The translations under genes were made by a program, and so were the position numbers. Shown piece after piece: positions 7,854-16,682 of a DNA stretch of 64,000 nt. The first letter of the stretch is position 1. Each line of letters starts with the position of its first letter. Under the pieces are notes generated by a model. The model had not been told where the DNA came from. It saw nothing but the letters and a program-made list of their open reading frames with translations, and did not search any database. The stretch covers positions 2,308,001-2,372,000 of the forward strand of contig NZ_CP086136.1 in the NCBI RefSeq assembly GCF_017565645.3, written 5' to 3'. This DNA is from Bradyrhizobium barranii subsp. barranii. Its GTDB lineage: Bacteria; Pseudomonadota; Alphaproteobacteria; Rhizobiales; Xanthobacteraceae.

Positions 7854-9401
7854 ATGAACGGTGCGGAAAGCCTGGTGCGGACGATGGTCAAGGGTGGGGT
7901 GGATGTCTGCTTCACCAACCCAGGCACCTCCGAGATGCATTTTGTCGCGGCGCTCGATCGCGTACCGGGCATGCGCTGCGTGCTCGGCCTGTTCGAAGGC
8001 GTGGTGACGGGGGCCGCCGACGGCTATTTCCGCATGAAGGGCACGCCGGCTTCGACGCTGCTCCATCTCGGCCCCGGCCTGGCCAATGGCCTGGCCAATC
8101 TGCACAACGCCAAGAAGGCGAATTCCGGCATCGTCAACATCGTCGGCCAGCATGCGGTCTACCACATCGACTACAACGCGCCGCTGACCTCCGACATCGA
8201 GGGCCTGGCCCGGCCGATGTCGTCCTGGGTCCGCACCTCGCCGGACTCCAAATCGGTTGCAGCTGACGGCGCCGCGGCGATCGCCGCCGCCAAGAGCGCA
8301 CCGCCACAGATCGCGACCCTGATCCTGCCCGCCGACACCGCCTGGAACGAGGCCGATGGCATCGCCGAGGTACCGGCCGAGCAGCAGCGCGCCAGCTATT
8401 CGCCGCAGGCGGTCGAGCGGGCCGCGAAGATCCTGCACGGCGACGGCGAGGGTACGCTGCTGCTGATGACCGGCAGCGCGCTGAGCGAACAGGGCTTGGC
8501 GCTGGCCGAGCGTATCGCCGGCAAAACCGGCTGCACGGTGATGGGCCCGACCTTCCGTCCCAAGATGGCGCGCGGCCGCGGCCGCTATTCGATCGACCGC
8601 ATTCATTACGTGATCGAGAACGCGCTGCCGATGCTGGCGAAGTTCCGGCACATCGTGCTGGTCGAGTCCGATGATCCGGTGGCGTTCTTCGCCTATCCGA
8701 ACAAGCCGAGCATGCTCAAGCCCGAGGGCTGCGAGGTGCATCGCATGACCTCCTGGGGCGAGAATTCGGTCGCGGCGCTCGAAGCACTGGCCGGCGCGGT
8801 GAAGGCGAGCGCGAAGGACGTCAAGCCGCAGGCCTTGGCTGAGCTGGTGAAGCCGACCGGCGCGCTGACCTTCGCCTCGATCGCGCAGGCGATCGCATGC
8901 GCCATCCCCGAGAACGCGATCATGGTCGACGAATCCCTGACCACCGGCCGCGGCTTCTTCCCGCCGACGGCGGCGGCCGCTCCGCACGACTGGCTCCAGA
9001 ACATGGGCGGCTCGATCGGCTTCTCCACGCCGCTGTCGATCGGCGCGGCGATCGCCTGTCCGGACCGCAAGGTGATCACCATGGTCGGCGACGGCAGCGC
9101 GATGTACACGATCCAGTCGCTCTGGACGCAGGCCCGTGAGAACCTCAACATCGTCACCATCGTGTTCGCCAACCGCATCTACCAGATCCTGCGCGGCGAG
9201 TTCGACAATGTCGGCGCCGGCGAGCCCGGCCAGCGCGCCAACGACATGCTGCGGCTCGACCGTCCGACGCTGGACTTCGTCGCGCTGGCGAAGGGCATGG
9301 GCGTCCCCGGCCGCGCCGTCACCAATGCCGAAGAGTTCAACAAGGCTCTGGCCGAAGCCGTCGCCGAGCCCGGGCCGCGGCTGATCGAAGTCCAGATGTA
9401 G
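7854..9401 (+). CDS. Acetolactate-synthase-like ThDP-dependent enzyme
   Basis: 515 aa from the ATG at 7854, preceded by AGGGAGC; an upstream TTG at 7830 is less likely. The N-terminal segment NPGTSEMHF supplies the glutamate that activates ThDP, and GDGSAMYTIQSLW with a following asparagine (FANRIY) is the ThDP/Mg motif. Annotated relatives are called acetolactate synthase large subunit, but no small subunit or ilv gene is nearby, so branched-chain synthesis is doubtful; a 2-oxoacid decarboxylase or carboligase is the safer description. The next gene follows by 38 bp. Confidence 0.8.
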   Translation: MNGAESLVRTMVKGGVDVCFTNPGTSEMHFVAALDRVPGMRCVLGLFEGVVTGAADGYFRMKGTPASTLLHLGPGLANGLANLHNAKKANSGIVNIVGQHAVYHIDYNAPLTSDIEGLARPMSSWVRTSPDSKSVAADGAAAIAAAKSAPPQIATLILPADTAWNEADGIAEVPAEQQRASYSPQAVERAAKILHGDGEGTLLLMTGSALSEQGLALAERIAGKTGCTVMGPTFRPKMARGRGRYSIDRIHYVIENALPMLAKFRHIVLVESDDPVAFFAYPNKPSMLKPEGCEVHRMTSWGENSVAALEALAGAVKASAKDVKPQALAELVKPTGALTFASIAQAIACAIPENAIMVDESLTTGRGFFPPTAAAAPHDWLQNMGGSIGFSTPLSIGAAIACPDRKVITMVGDGSAMYTIQSLWTQARENLNIVTIVFANRIYQILRGEFDNVGAGEPGQRANDMLRLDRPTLDFVALAKGMGVPGRAVTNAEEFNKALAEAVAEPGPRLIEVQM

Positions 9402-9439
9402 GGCACAGCACCAGGGAGCGCCGAGGGCCGGGGGGCAAG

Positions 9440-9958
9440 ATGCAGACCGAGCTGAACAAGGTGATCGCGGCGCTCCGGGACTTCTACACCCACGAAGGAT
9501 TCCTGTTCGAGAAGGACGTCGGCGAGCGGGCGATGACGCACCGCTTCGCCGTCTATCTTGAGCGGCAATTCTCCGGCTGGTCAGTCGATTGCAATTACGA
9601 CCGCCTCGGCGAGCGCACGCTGCACCTGCCGCACGGCACCATCGTCTCCACCGACGATCATCTGGGAAAGTCGATCTACCCCGATGTCGTCGTGCATCAG
9701 CGCGAGATTCCGAACAATCTGCTCGCCGTCGAGATCCGCAAGGCGAGCAATCACACCTCGCTCGACCACGACCAGTACAAGCTGATGGCGCTGACCGACG
9801 CGCATGTCTGGTTCGCGTACTGGATCGGCGTGCTGCTGGTGCTGGACAGGCAGCATGTGACGATTTCGGAAGTCTATGTCAGCGGCGTCGTTGATCAACC
9901 ACTGTCGTTATGGTTTGCGGCGCGGCTGGAGGAGATCGGTCTCGGGGCCGCGCATTAG
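9440..9958 (+). CDS. Conserved hypothetical protein, possible PD-(D/E)XK fold
   Basis: 172 aa, start preceded by a GGGGGGCAAG ribosome site. The segment IYPDVVVHQ, then about 12 residues, then LLAVEIRKAS resembles the D-x(n)-E-x-K core of PD-(D/E)XK nucleases, with R in the position before K. No signal peptide or clear membrane segment; FAYWIGVLLVLD is hydrophobic but reads as a core beta strand. It is only 38 bp after the ThDP enzyme, so probably co-transcribed, yet the two functions have no obvious link. Nuclease activity is not shown; many proteins with this core are inactive. Confidence 0.65.
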   Translation: MQTELNKVIAALRDFYTHEGFLFEKDVGERAMTHRFAVYLERQFSGWSVDCNYDRLGERTLHLPHGTIVSTDDHLGKSIYPDVVVHQREIPNNLLAVEIRKASNHTSLDHDQYKLMALTDAHVWFAYWIGVLLVLDRQHVTISEVYVSGVVDQPLSLWFAARLEEIGLGAAH

Positions 9959-9971
9959 AGCGTCTCCACAT

Positions 9972-10057
9972 CGTCATGGCCGGGCTTGTCCCGGCCATCC
10001 ACGGCTTGTCACGCAGTGCAAAGAACGTGGATGCCCGGGACAAGCCCGGGCATGACG
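9972..10057. repeat. Palindromic intergenic repeat, CGTCATGGCCGGG family
   Basis: The arms CGTCATGGCCGGGCTTGTCC and the near reverse complement ending in GGGCATGACG bound the element, with ATCCACG/CGTGGAT inside. A related copy lies at 52287-52412. It separates convergent genes. Confidence 0.75.
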
Positions 10058-10182
10058 ACCTCTTGTGAATGGTCAAACACGATTGCCCTCCCCCGCATCC
10101 GCCTTCGCTGAAGCTACGGCGGACGAGAGGGGGAGGGAACGCACCTCCATCGGGGCGCTAGTCCAGCCTCATCGTATCAAGC

Positions 10183-11721
10183 TCAGTGCAGCGGATCGCC
10201 CTGGCCGAGCGCGTAGGCGACGAGGTCCTTCAGCGCGAAGCCGGAGCCGGTCACCGGCGTCCATTGCGGGTCGAGCGACAGCACGGAGGAATTGTCGCCG
10301 AACATCATGCCGAGGAAGACCTCGGCCACGATGCGACCGCCGACGGGGCCGAGCTGCGGCGTGTTGATTCCGGTCGCCGGCGCGCCGGTAGCCGGGATCG
10401 TCACCGCGGTCTGGAATTGCCGCGCCTCGGCCAGGATGTAGGTCCAGAGCGGGCAATTGCCGGCAAACACCCCGTTCGCGATGGTCGCGATCCCAGTTTG
10501 CGGATCGCCCGCGCCGGGCTCGTCGACGGCCTTGCCGATGATGATCTGATCATCCGTCAGCGGCGTCAGGTTCATCGCCTTGGCGACAGCCTGGCCCGAG
10601 GGCAGGCCGAGCCGCCAGCTGCGCTCGAGATTGCGCAACGCCAGCGACGACGGATTGGACGCGACCTCCGGTGGCAGCTTGCGCAGCGGATCGACCAGCG
10701 AGGCGTCGATGCGGTAAGCGAACTGCAGCCGCTTCTTGTTGTCGGGATTGGTGTCGTCGTCCTCGACGCCATAGGGGCGCGCGTCCAGATCGATGAAACG
10801 GCCCCAGTCCATGGCGCGTCCCGGGCCCATGGCGCGGAAGCCGGTCAGCGCGTTCTTGTCGGGATTGTGGGGGTCGGGGAAGATCTGCAACAGCATGTTG
10901 TCCGCATCGTTCAGCCGATAGCCGGGGCGGATCATGGAATGGCCGAGACGGTAGGCCGCAACCGAGAATTCGACCGGCATGAACGGATAAGTCTTCCAGT
11001 GGTAGTGGGCGAGCTTGCTGCGGTCGTACTGGCCCGCGGTCTTCAGCTCGTCCAGCACGCTGGCGTGGACGATGCGCGGCAGGAAGTCGTTCAGCACGAC
11101 GTATTGATAATGGAAGCGGACGCGCTGCTGCACGTCCTCGAACGACAGGCTGTCATTGTCATCGACCATGCGGTTGTGAAAGCGCAGCATCAAGGCCTGG
11201 AACTGCGAGACGATGCTGTTCTCGTCGTTGCGGGGGTCGCCGATCAGGGCGCGGCCTTTGAAGCGCGGCAGGTCGCTGGCATCGGGTACGCCCGCGCCGG
11301 TCAGCTTCTCGCCGAGCCGGAACTTGATGCCGTCATACATGTAGGGCTGATCGTTCGGACCACGACCGTAGAGATTGTCCAGATCGAGCGACGGCGTGCG
11401 GAAGTCGACGAGCCCGTCGGGATCCTGCTGCTTGGTCAGCGAGCTGACCGGATCGAAGGTGATGTCGTGGTCGATGAACTGGCCGAAATAGGTGTAGAGC
11501 GCGGGAATGCCGCTCTCCTCCGCGTCCGGCCCGTCCTTCGGACCATCGAAGTCGGCGACCATCTTGTCGGCCAGCGCCGAAAGGTTCGCGACATTGTCGG
11601 CGTCGTTCGGACCGAATTTCGCCGGCGTGAGCTTGCGGAACATGCGTCCGAAGCGGCCCTGGGAAAGCGGCGAACGCGTTGCGTTCAGACCGCGCGGAAC
11701 AATGCTGTGGCGGCTGCTCAT
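10183..11721 (-). CDS. Animal-type heme peroxidase family protein
   Basis: 512 aa from the ATG at 11721, chosen because GGAGGTG lies 6-12 bases upstream; an ATG three codons earlier has no such site. The distal heme motif YFGQFIDHDITFD and the proximal-histidine region AYRLGHSMIRPGY are both present, with LPRFKGRALIGDPRNDEN and HNRMVDDND between them, as in bacterial members of the animal peroxidase-cyclooxygenase superfamily. No signal peptide is visible, so the location is uncertain. Its partner substrate is unknown; oxidative stress or halide oxidation are family-based guesses. Stands alone. Confidence 0.88.
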   Translation of the reverse strand: MSSRHSIVPRGLNATRSPLSQGRFGRMFRKLTPAKFGPNDADNVANLSALADKMVADFDGPKDGPDAEESGIPALYTYFGQFIDHDITFDPVSSLTKQQDPDGLVDFRTPSLDLDNLYGRGPNDQPYMYDGIKFRLGEKLTGAGVPDASDLPRFKGRALIGDPRNDENSIVSQFQALMLRFHNRMVDDNDSLSFEDVQQRVRFHYQYVVLNDFLPRIVHASVLDELKTAGQYDRSKLAHYHWKTYPFMPVEFSVAAYRLGHSMIRPGYRLNDADNMLLQIFPDPHNPDKNALTGFRAMGPGRAMDWGRFIDLDARPYGVEDDDTNPDNKKRLQFAYRIDASLVDPLRKLPPEVASNPSSLALRNLERSWRLGLPSGQAVAKAMNLTPLTDDQIIIGKAVDEPGAGDPQTGIATIANGVFAGNCPLWTYILAEARQFQTAVTIPATGAPATGINTPQLGPVGGRIVAEVFLGMMFGDNSSVLSLDPQWTPVTGSGFALKDLVAYALGQGDPLH

Positions 11722-12057
11722 TGAAAACACCTCCCTGAAAAGTCATGACGTGCAACGAATAAAGCTAAAGTTGTTCGCAGTAGAATATGCAGGTCACGCT
11801 AGATCAGGCGATTGGGTGCCACAAGCGATCTGCTTCACACGCTGCGCGACATCGATGATGTTCCGAAAGGGAGCGTTGCGAACAAGCTGCGGTCGCGCTT
11901 TGCAAATTTTTCCCGGAGCGATGACGGATAACATTCTCGTCATCGGCATGCGCGAGCGGCTTCGCGCAAGTGAGTTCGCCGGACTGTCGGCGAAGTGGAT
12001 CGTCTTCACGCAATAAGTGTGGCGGCGTGCGCGTCATGCGCGCACGCCGCGACGTGT
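11722..12057. other. Intergenic region, nothing recognised
   Basis: About 336 bp upstream of the peroxidase and downstream of the DUF3551 gene, both on the minus strand. The peroxidase promoter must lie here. Short open frames are present on both strands but none has a ribosome site together with a plausible protein. Confidence 0.4.
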
Positions 12058-12291
12058 TCAGTAGGCGTACTGCTGCGAGAACGCGTAGCGCGGATTGATG
12101 CCGCAAGAGGCCGACGTGCCGGAGGCGGAGGCGAGGCACTGCTGATAGCTTGCGAACTGGCAGTTGCCGGGATAGCCCCACATGCGTCCCTGCAGGCAAT
12201 ATCGATCGTTTGCAGGATGTGCCTGGGCGGCCGGGGATGCTACGGCGACCAGGGCGGCGAACGATGCGAGAGTGAGGATGATGCGACGCAT
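12058..12291 (-). CDS. DUF3551 small secreted protein
   Basis: 77 aa from the ATG at 12291, preceded by GGAGATTGAA; longer frames upstream lack a signal peptide. The first 24 residues form a clear signal peptide ending AQA. The mature part carries cysteines in YCLQG, GNCQFASYQQCLAS and SCGINPRY, the pattern of DUF3551 proteins, which are numerous in Bradyrhizobium. Two disulfides are likely in the periplasm. Function unknown. It is divergent from the small secreted protein that starts at 12546. Confidence 0.85.
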   Translation of the reverse strand: MRRIILTLASFAALVAVASPAAQAHPANDRYCLQGRMWGYPGNCQFASYQQCLASASGTSASCGINPRYAFSQQYAY

Positions 12292-12545
12292 TTCAATCTC
12301 CTTCGAGAGCGGGTGGACGGGAACGTCAGCGAGCCGGGCTCGTCTGAGGCATGTCATGCCTATCTTGGTGTCGGCGGAATGCCGTGCGTTCGCGACATGG
12401 CACATCATGACGCAGCCGGCGGCCAGCAATGTGATCTACGCCACAGTTCGCGGTGGGGGTCCGGGCCTATCGTGAGCAGACTTGTATGCGTCGATCCCGG
12501 AGAACCAGGCTTGTCTCATTCGGATCAGGTATTTTGGAGGTTCTA

Positions 12546-12884
12546 ATGCAAAGGTCATATTTGCTGGCTACGACAGCAGCGCTGGCGCTTCTCATGCAAA
12601 TACCGCTCGCGCTGGCCCAGAGTGCGCCGGCCGCCGGTGGAACCGCAGCGCCTGCCGCGACAACCACTGCGCCGGCAGCGACGACGACAACGCCGACCGC
12701 GACCAGCGACACCTCCAGCCAGCCCGCCGACTCCAAGAAGAGCGCGTCGAAGAAGCCGGCGAAGAAGAAGATGACGCGGCAGCAGGAAATCGATCATTCG
12801 GTCGACCGCGGCACCGTGCCCGCGCGCTACCGCAGCTCTGTGCCCAGGCAGTACCAGCAGTACATTCCGTTCGATAAGAAGTGA
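12546..12884 (+). CDS. Small secreted Ala/Thr- and Lys-rich protein
   Basis: 112 aa from the ATG at 12546, with TTTGGAGG seven to fourteen bases upstream. Residues 1-25 form a signal peptide ending ALAQ. Then come a low-complexity Ala/Thr region (about 27-60), a Lys-rich KKSASKKPAKKK stretch, and a C-terminal block with QEIDHSVDRGTVPARYRSSV. Similar short exported proteins occur in Bradyrhizobium without a known role. The basic segment could bind nucleic acid, lipid headgroups or cell-wall polymers; that is speculation. Confidence 0.75.
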   Translation: MQRSYLLATTAALALLMQIPLALAQSAPAAGGTAAPAATTTAPAATTTTPTATSDTSSQPADSKKSASKKPAKKKMTRQQEIDHSVDRGTVPARYRSSVPRQYQQYIPFDKK

Positions 12885-13060
12885 CGGATCTCACGGCGGC
12901 GCGACGTGACCGGACGTCGGGCCGCCGGTGTCATCGTGTGACGGCCTTGGCGTGACGGCCGGTCTTGGCGTGAGGCCTTAACCAAGCGGAATCCGGCCAT
13001 ACATCCCCAGTGGCGGTCTGCGAGAGCGGTGCTAGAGTAGGCCGAAGCCCGGGGGGAGAA

Positions 13061-13546
13061 ATGAGCGACGACGTGAAGGATGCTGGCCTTGTGGCCATGA
13101 TCAGCAGCATCCTGGGAGGCAACAAGCGCGCAGACAGCAGTGCTCCGCCGCCGCTCACCGAGGTTCCGCCGACAGCGCCGACGAACGGGTTCGACCTGAT
13201 CGAGCCGTCCACCCCCGATCCTGCACCGGCCGAACCCGACGATGCGCCCGATGCCGTGCCGGCTGCCGCGAAGCCGGTCGAGCGGCCGGCGAAAATCACG
13301 ACGACGCCTGATGGCAAGAAGTTGCTTCCTGCCGAGGCGATTGCCGATCTGGTGCTTGGCGAGCTGCGCAAGCTGGAGAATTTTCCGGCGACCGGCGCCT
13401 CCGTCACGGTCTACGGTTACAAGCACTGGAACGCGATGATCACCTTCGCGCCGTTCTCGACCACGTTCCAGAACGCGACGCGGTTCCGCCAGGCCGTACC
13501 GGACCTGGTCTTCAAGCTGCGCCGTTTCGTCGAACTTGAGATATAG
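13061..13546 (+). CDS. Conserved hypothetical cytoplasmic protein
   Basis: 161 aa from the ATG at 13061, directly after a GGGGGGAGAA ribosome site. The first 85 residues are acidic and Pro/Ala-rich and look disordered; the rest (about 90-161) looks folded and includes LLPAEAIADLVLGELRKLENFP and GYKHWNAMITFAPFSTTF. No signal peptide or membrane segment. No family recognised. It lies 99 bp before the Gre-like gene. Confidence 0.65.
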   Translation: MSDDVKDAGLVAMISSILGGNKRADSSAPPPLTEVPPTAPTNGFDLIEPSTPDPAPAEPDDAPDAVPAAAKPVERPAKITTTPDGKKLLPAEAIADLVLGELRKLENFPATGASVTVYGYKHWNAMITFAPFSTTFQNATRFRQAVPDLVFKLRRFVELEI

Positions 13547-13645
13547 TCCGGGACAATCACCGGCTGCTGTTCGACCCGATTCCCCGCTCTGGGGCGCGGG
13601 ACGAGGCGCGAGCGGGTGCCCGAAACAGTTCGACAGGATCTTGAT

Positions 13646-14128
13646 TTGAGCGTCGCCTTTACCAAGGAAGAAAGCGCCGAAACCGCGTCCGAGACGCTGC
13701 TGCCGGATCGCCCGATCTCGCCGCATCCAAACCTGGTGACGGAAGCCGGCTTGCAGGCGCTGCAGGCGCAGCTTCGCGAGGCGCGCGAGGCCTATGAAGC
13801 CGCGCAAGCCATCGAGGACGTCAACGAAAAGCGCCGGCAGTCGGCGGTGCCCTTGCGCGATGCTCGCTATCTGACCGAACGGCTGCGCACGGCGCAGGTC
13901 ATTCCCGATCCGGCGTCGACCGATGTCGTCGCCTTCGGCAGCACCGTGACCTTCAGCCGCACCGACGGCCGCGTGCAGACCTATCGCATCGTCGGCGAGG
14001 ACGAAGCGGATCCAAAGGCCGGATCGATTTCGTTCGTGGCGCCGGTTGCGAAGTCGCTGATCGGGAAGGCGGTCGGCGATGTCGTGGGTTCAGGCGCGCA
14101 AGAGATCGAGATTCTGTCGATCGCGTAG
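13646..14128 (+). CDS. GreA/GreB-type transcription factor
   Basis: 160 aa from a TTG at 13646, chosen because relatives begin MSVAFTKE; a GTG at 13616 would add ten residues. The N-terminal part is helical (LQALQAQLREAREAYEAAQ) and the C-terminal part (VAFGSTVTFSRTDGRVQTYRIVG to SLIGKAVGDVV) is a clear GreA/B C-terminal domain. Such proteins act in the RNA polymerase secondary channel; divergent ones may instead regulate polymerase or bind other partners. The acidic loop tip residues expected for RNA cleavage could not be confirmed. Confidence 0.8.
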   Translation: MSVAFTKEESAETASETLLPDRPISPHPNLVTEAGLQALQAQLREAREAYEAAQAIEDVNEKRRQSAVPLRDARYLTERLRTAQVIPDPASTDVVAFGSTVTFSRTDGRVQTYRIVGEDEADPKAGSISFVAPVAKSLIGKAVGDVVGSGAQEIEILSIA

Positions 14129-14331
14129 GGATGCGATCTGAGGCCTGCATGGTGGGCGCGTGAGGATCCAACTCCGACGGCTCTGGCTTCGGATTGGTTG
14201 CGCCAACTCCGATCGCGTCACTGGGTCAGTTGCGCTGCCGCGATTCACTTCGCTGTTCAAAAGCCGCGAAGGTCATATAGTGAGGGGGTATCAAGACCAA
14301 TTCATTGCGTGTCAGGCCAAGGGAGCGATCC

Positions 14332-15918
14332 ATGCGGAAGTCCCTATACTTCGTCATCGCAGCCGGTCTCGGCCTATCAGGACCACAAGCTCTGGTCGCG
14401 CAAGACGATGTAGATCAGCAGCTCGGCAGCGTTCATTTCCAGACCTCTTGCAACGATGTGGCCCAGCGTCGTTTCGATCGCGGGATGCGCTATCAGCATT
14501 CCTACTGGTACGCCAACGCCAAGGAGATCTTCGAGGAAGCCATCAAGGCTGACCCGACATGCAGCATGGCCTATTGGGGCATTGCGCTCACCTACATGGA
14601 CAATCCGCACAATGCGATTCCAAGGCCGAACCTCGCGCCAGGCCTCGCCGCGATCATGAAGGCCAAGGAGATCGGCGCCGCGACCGAGCGCGAACGCGAC
14701 TACATCGATGCGCTGATGGTGATGTATGCCGACTACGACAAGATTCCTCACGTCCAGCGGATGCGCATGCTGCGTGACGCGCAGGCCCGCGTCGCGGCAA
14801 AATATCCAGACGACGACGAAGCCCAGATCGCCTACGCCATTACGCTCAATACGTCGGCGGATCTGAACGACAAGACCTATGCGCAGCAAATTAAAGGCGC
14901 GGCGATTCTCGAGCCGATCTCCAGGCGGCTGCCGATGCATCCGGGCGTGACGCATTATCTGATCCATCTGTACGACTACCCGGCGCTGGCGCAGAAAGGG
15001 CTCGATGCCGCCAATCGTTACGCCAAGATCGCGCCGGCCGCGCCGCACGCCCAGCACATGCCCTCCCACATCTACACGCGCGTCGGCTATTGGAAGGAAT
15101 CGATCGACTCCAACGTCGCTTCCGTGAAAGCCGCGATGGCCGAAAAGTCGGTCGGCAACTACCTGCATGCGCAGGACTACATGGTCTATGCTTACCTGCA
15201 GCTCGGCCAGGACAAGCAGGCGCGTGCCGTCATCGACGACATGATCAAGGAGACCGACTTCAAGGCGACGGTCGCGGCGGCAGACTACGCGCTGGCGGCT
15301 TCGCCGGCGCGTTATGCGATCGACCGTGGCGATTGGGAGGGGGCCTCGCAGCTGCCGGTCAGGCCGAGCAACCTCAACTTTGCGATGGCGGTAACGCATT
15401 TCGCCCGGGCTCTCGGCGCGGCGCGCTCCGGCAAACCGGAAGCCGCCAAGGCCGAGATCCAGAAGCTGGCGGAATTGCGCGACAAGTTGCAGGACGCCAA
15501 GGACAATTATTGGTCCGGAATCGTCGACATCCAGCGTCAGGTCGCCGTCGCCTGGGTGCTTTACGCCGAGGGCAAGTATGACGAGGCGCTCAATGCGATG
15601 AGTGCCGCGGCGGACGCAGAGGACAAGACGGAAAAGCACGTCATCACACCCGGACCGCTAGCGCCGGCGCGCGAGCTTTACGGCTTCATGCTGCTCGATC
15701 GCGGCATGGCCAAGGAGGCGCTTGCTGCATTCGAGGCAACCAAGGCGAAGGAGCCGAATCGCTTGCACGCGTTCGCGGGAGCGGCCAAGGCGGCCGAAGC
15801 CCTTGGTGACAGGGAAGCGGCACGACAGAACTGTCAGCAGCTCGTAACGCTGACGGCCAGTGCCGATTCAGAACGCCCCGAGGTCGCGGCGGCGAAGCAA
15901 TACCTCGCCAGCAACTGA
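14332..15918 (+). CDS. Secreted tetratricopeptide-repeat protein
   Basis: 528 aa from the ATG at 14332, preceded by GGGAGC. A signal peptide covers about residues 1-23 (to LVAQ). TPR-like helical pairs are visible, for example RGMRYQHSYWYANAKEIFEEA near the N-terminus and YGFMLLDRGMAKEALAAFE near the C-terminus. Between them are conserved HPGVTHYLIHLYD and APHAQHMPSHIYTRVG segments; the histidines of the latter recur in this family and hint at metal binding. Function unknown; an exported scaffold or enzyme is possible. Confidence 0.75.
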   Translation: MRKSLYFVIAAGLGLSGPQALVAQDDVDQQLGSVHFQTSCNDVAQRRFDRGMRYQHSYWYANAKEIFEEAIKADPTCSMAYWGIALTYMDNPHNAIPRPNLAPGLAAIMKAKEIGAATERERDYIDALMVMYADYDKIPHVQRMRMLRDAQARVAAKYPDDDEAQIAYAITLNTSADLNDKTYAQQIKGAAILEPISRRLPMHPGVTHYLIHLYDYPALAQKGLDAANRYAKIAPAAPHAQHMPSHIYTRVGYWKESIDSNVASVKAAMAEKSVGNYLHAQDYMVYAYLQLGQDKQARAVIDDMIKETDFKATVAAADYALAASPARYAIDRGDWEGASQLPVRPSNLNFAMAVTHFARALGAARSGKPEAAKAEIQKLAELRDKLQDAKDNYWSGIVDIQRQVAVAWVLYAEGKYDEALNAMSAAADAEDKTEKHVITPGPLAPARELYGFMLLDRGMAKEALAAFEATKAKEPNRLHAFAGAAKAAEALGDREAARQNCQQLVTLTASADSERPEVAAAKQYLASN

Positions 15919-15938
15919 GCCGGAACGAGAACGGTGGA

Positions 15939-16502
15939 ATGATGAGAAGGGCAGCCGCCATCGCCGTCGCAGCAATCTCGCTGGGAAGCGCGCTGGCGGC
16001 CTCGCTCGTGTGGCTCCATGTGCCACGGCATGCCGCCGCAAATTCCGCCACGCCGGTGTGGCACGAGGTGACTTGGCCGTTCTCGATCGACCAATGGGGC
16101 AAGGGAAAGGCGTTCCGCTGCAAGGCCGCCGACTGCGGCGTCGAGGTGACGCTGTACCTGCGTGCCAAGATAGGTTTTTGCAATTGCACGACGGGCGTCG
16201 CCGATGACGAGGACCTCGATCGCATGGGCGATACCGTTCTCCTGGGCGAAGTCTCTCCACGCGGTTCCGGCCATCCCATCAGGATTGCGTCGATGAACGG
16301 TCGCAGCCGCGCCTACACGCTCAACTCACGTGGCGCTCCCGGCAAAACGCTGGTGTCGGTCGTCTACAACGAGCGTTGCGACATGATCGCAGCGACCGCT
16401 GTCACTGGCTCCGATCGGCCGGAGACCATCGAACCCCGCGTGATCGAGTTTCTGGGCGGCAGCACCGCGATGCACTGGGCTGAGGTCACACTGGGTCTGT
16501 GA
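15939..16502 (+). CDS. Hypothetical exported protein
   Basis: 187 aa; a second ATG follows at 15942. A hydrophobic N-terminus (about residues 5-26, AAAIAVAAISLGSALAASLV) is a signal peptide or anchor. Cysteines occur in RCKAADCG and FCNCTTG, a spacing that could form disulfides or bind metal. It begins 20 bp after the TPR gene and is probably in its operon. No family recognised. Confidence 0.6.
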   Translation: MMRRAAAIAVAAISLGSALAASLVWLHVPRHAAANSATPVWHEVTWPFSIDQWGKGKAFRCKAADCGVEVTLYLRAKIGFCNCTTGVADDEDLDRMGDTVLLGEVSPRGSGHPIRIASMNGRSRAYTLNSRGAPGKTLVSVVYNERCDMIAATAVTGSDRPETIEPRVIEFLGGSTAMHWAEVTLGL

Positions 16503-16682
16503 TCGACTGCACCTTCCCGATCGGCGGGCATTTCAATGCGGCGATTGGCCCGCGCAGCTGGGGCGAGGATTGCTATCGACAGGGGCAATCTCATTCGCCT
16601 AAACATGAGCCATGCATTTCGGTCGTCTTGTCCCGATATCGAAGGTCTCCGCCGTGTCCGCGAAACAAAGCGCGGCGGCTGG

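Noticed and set aside
7776..8987. 403-codon open frame opposite the ThDP enzyme
   Set aside because: Overlaps an intact enzyme with both ThDP motifs; no ribosome site.
10186..11724. 512-codon open frame on the plus strand opposite the heme peroxidase
   Set aside because: Same explanation; the peroxidase has both heme motifs in the opposite frame.
12827..13807. 326-codon open frame on the minus strand
   Set aside because: Covers two plus-strand genes with good ribosome sites; composition Arg/Gly/Leu-rich.
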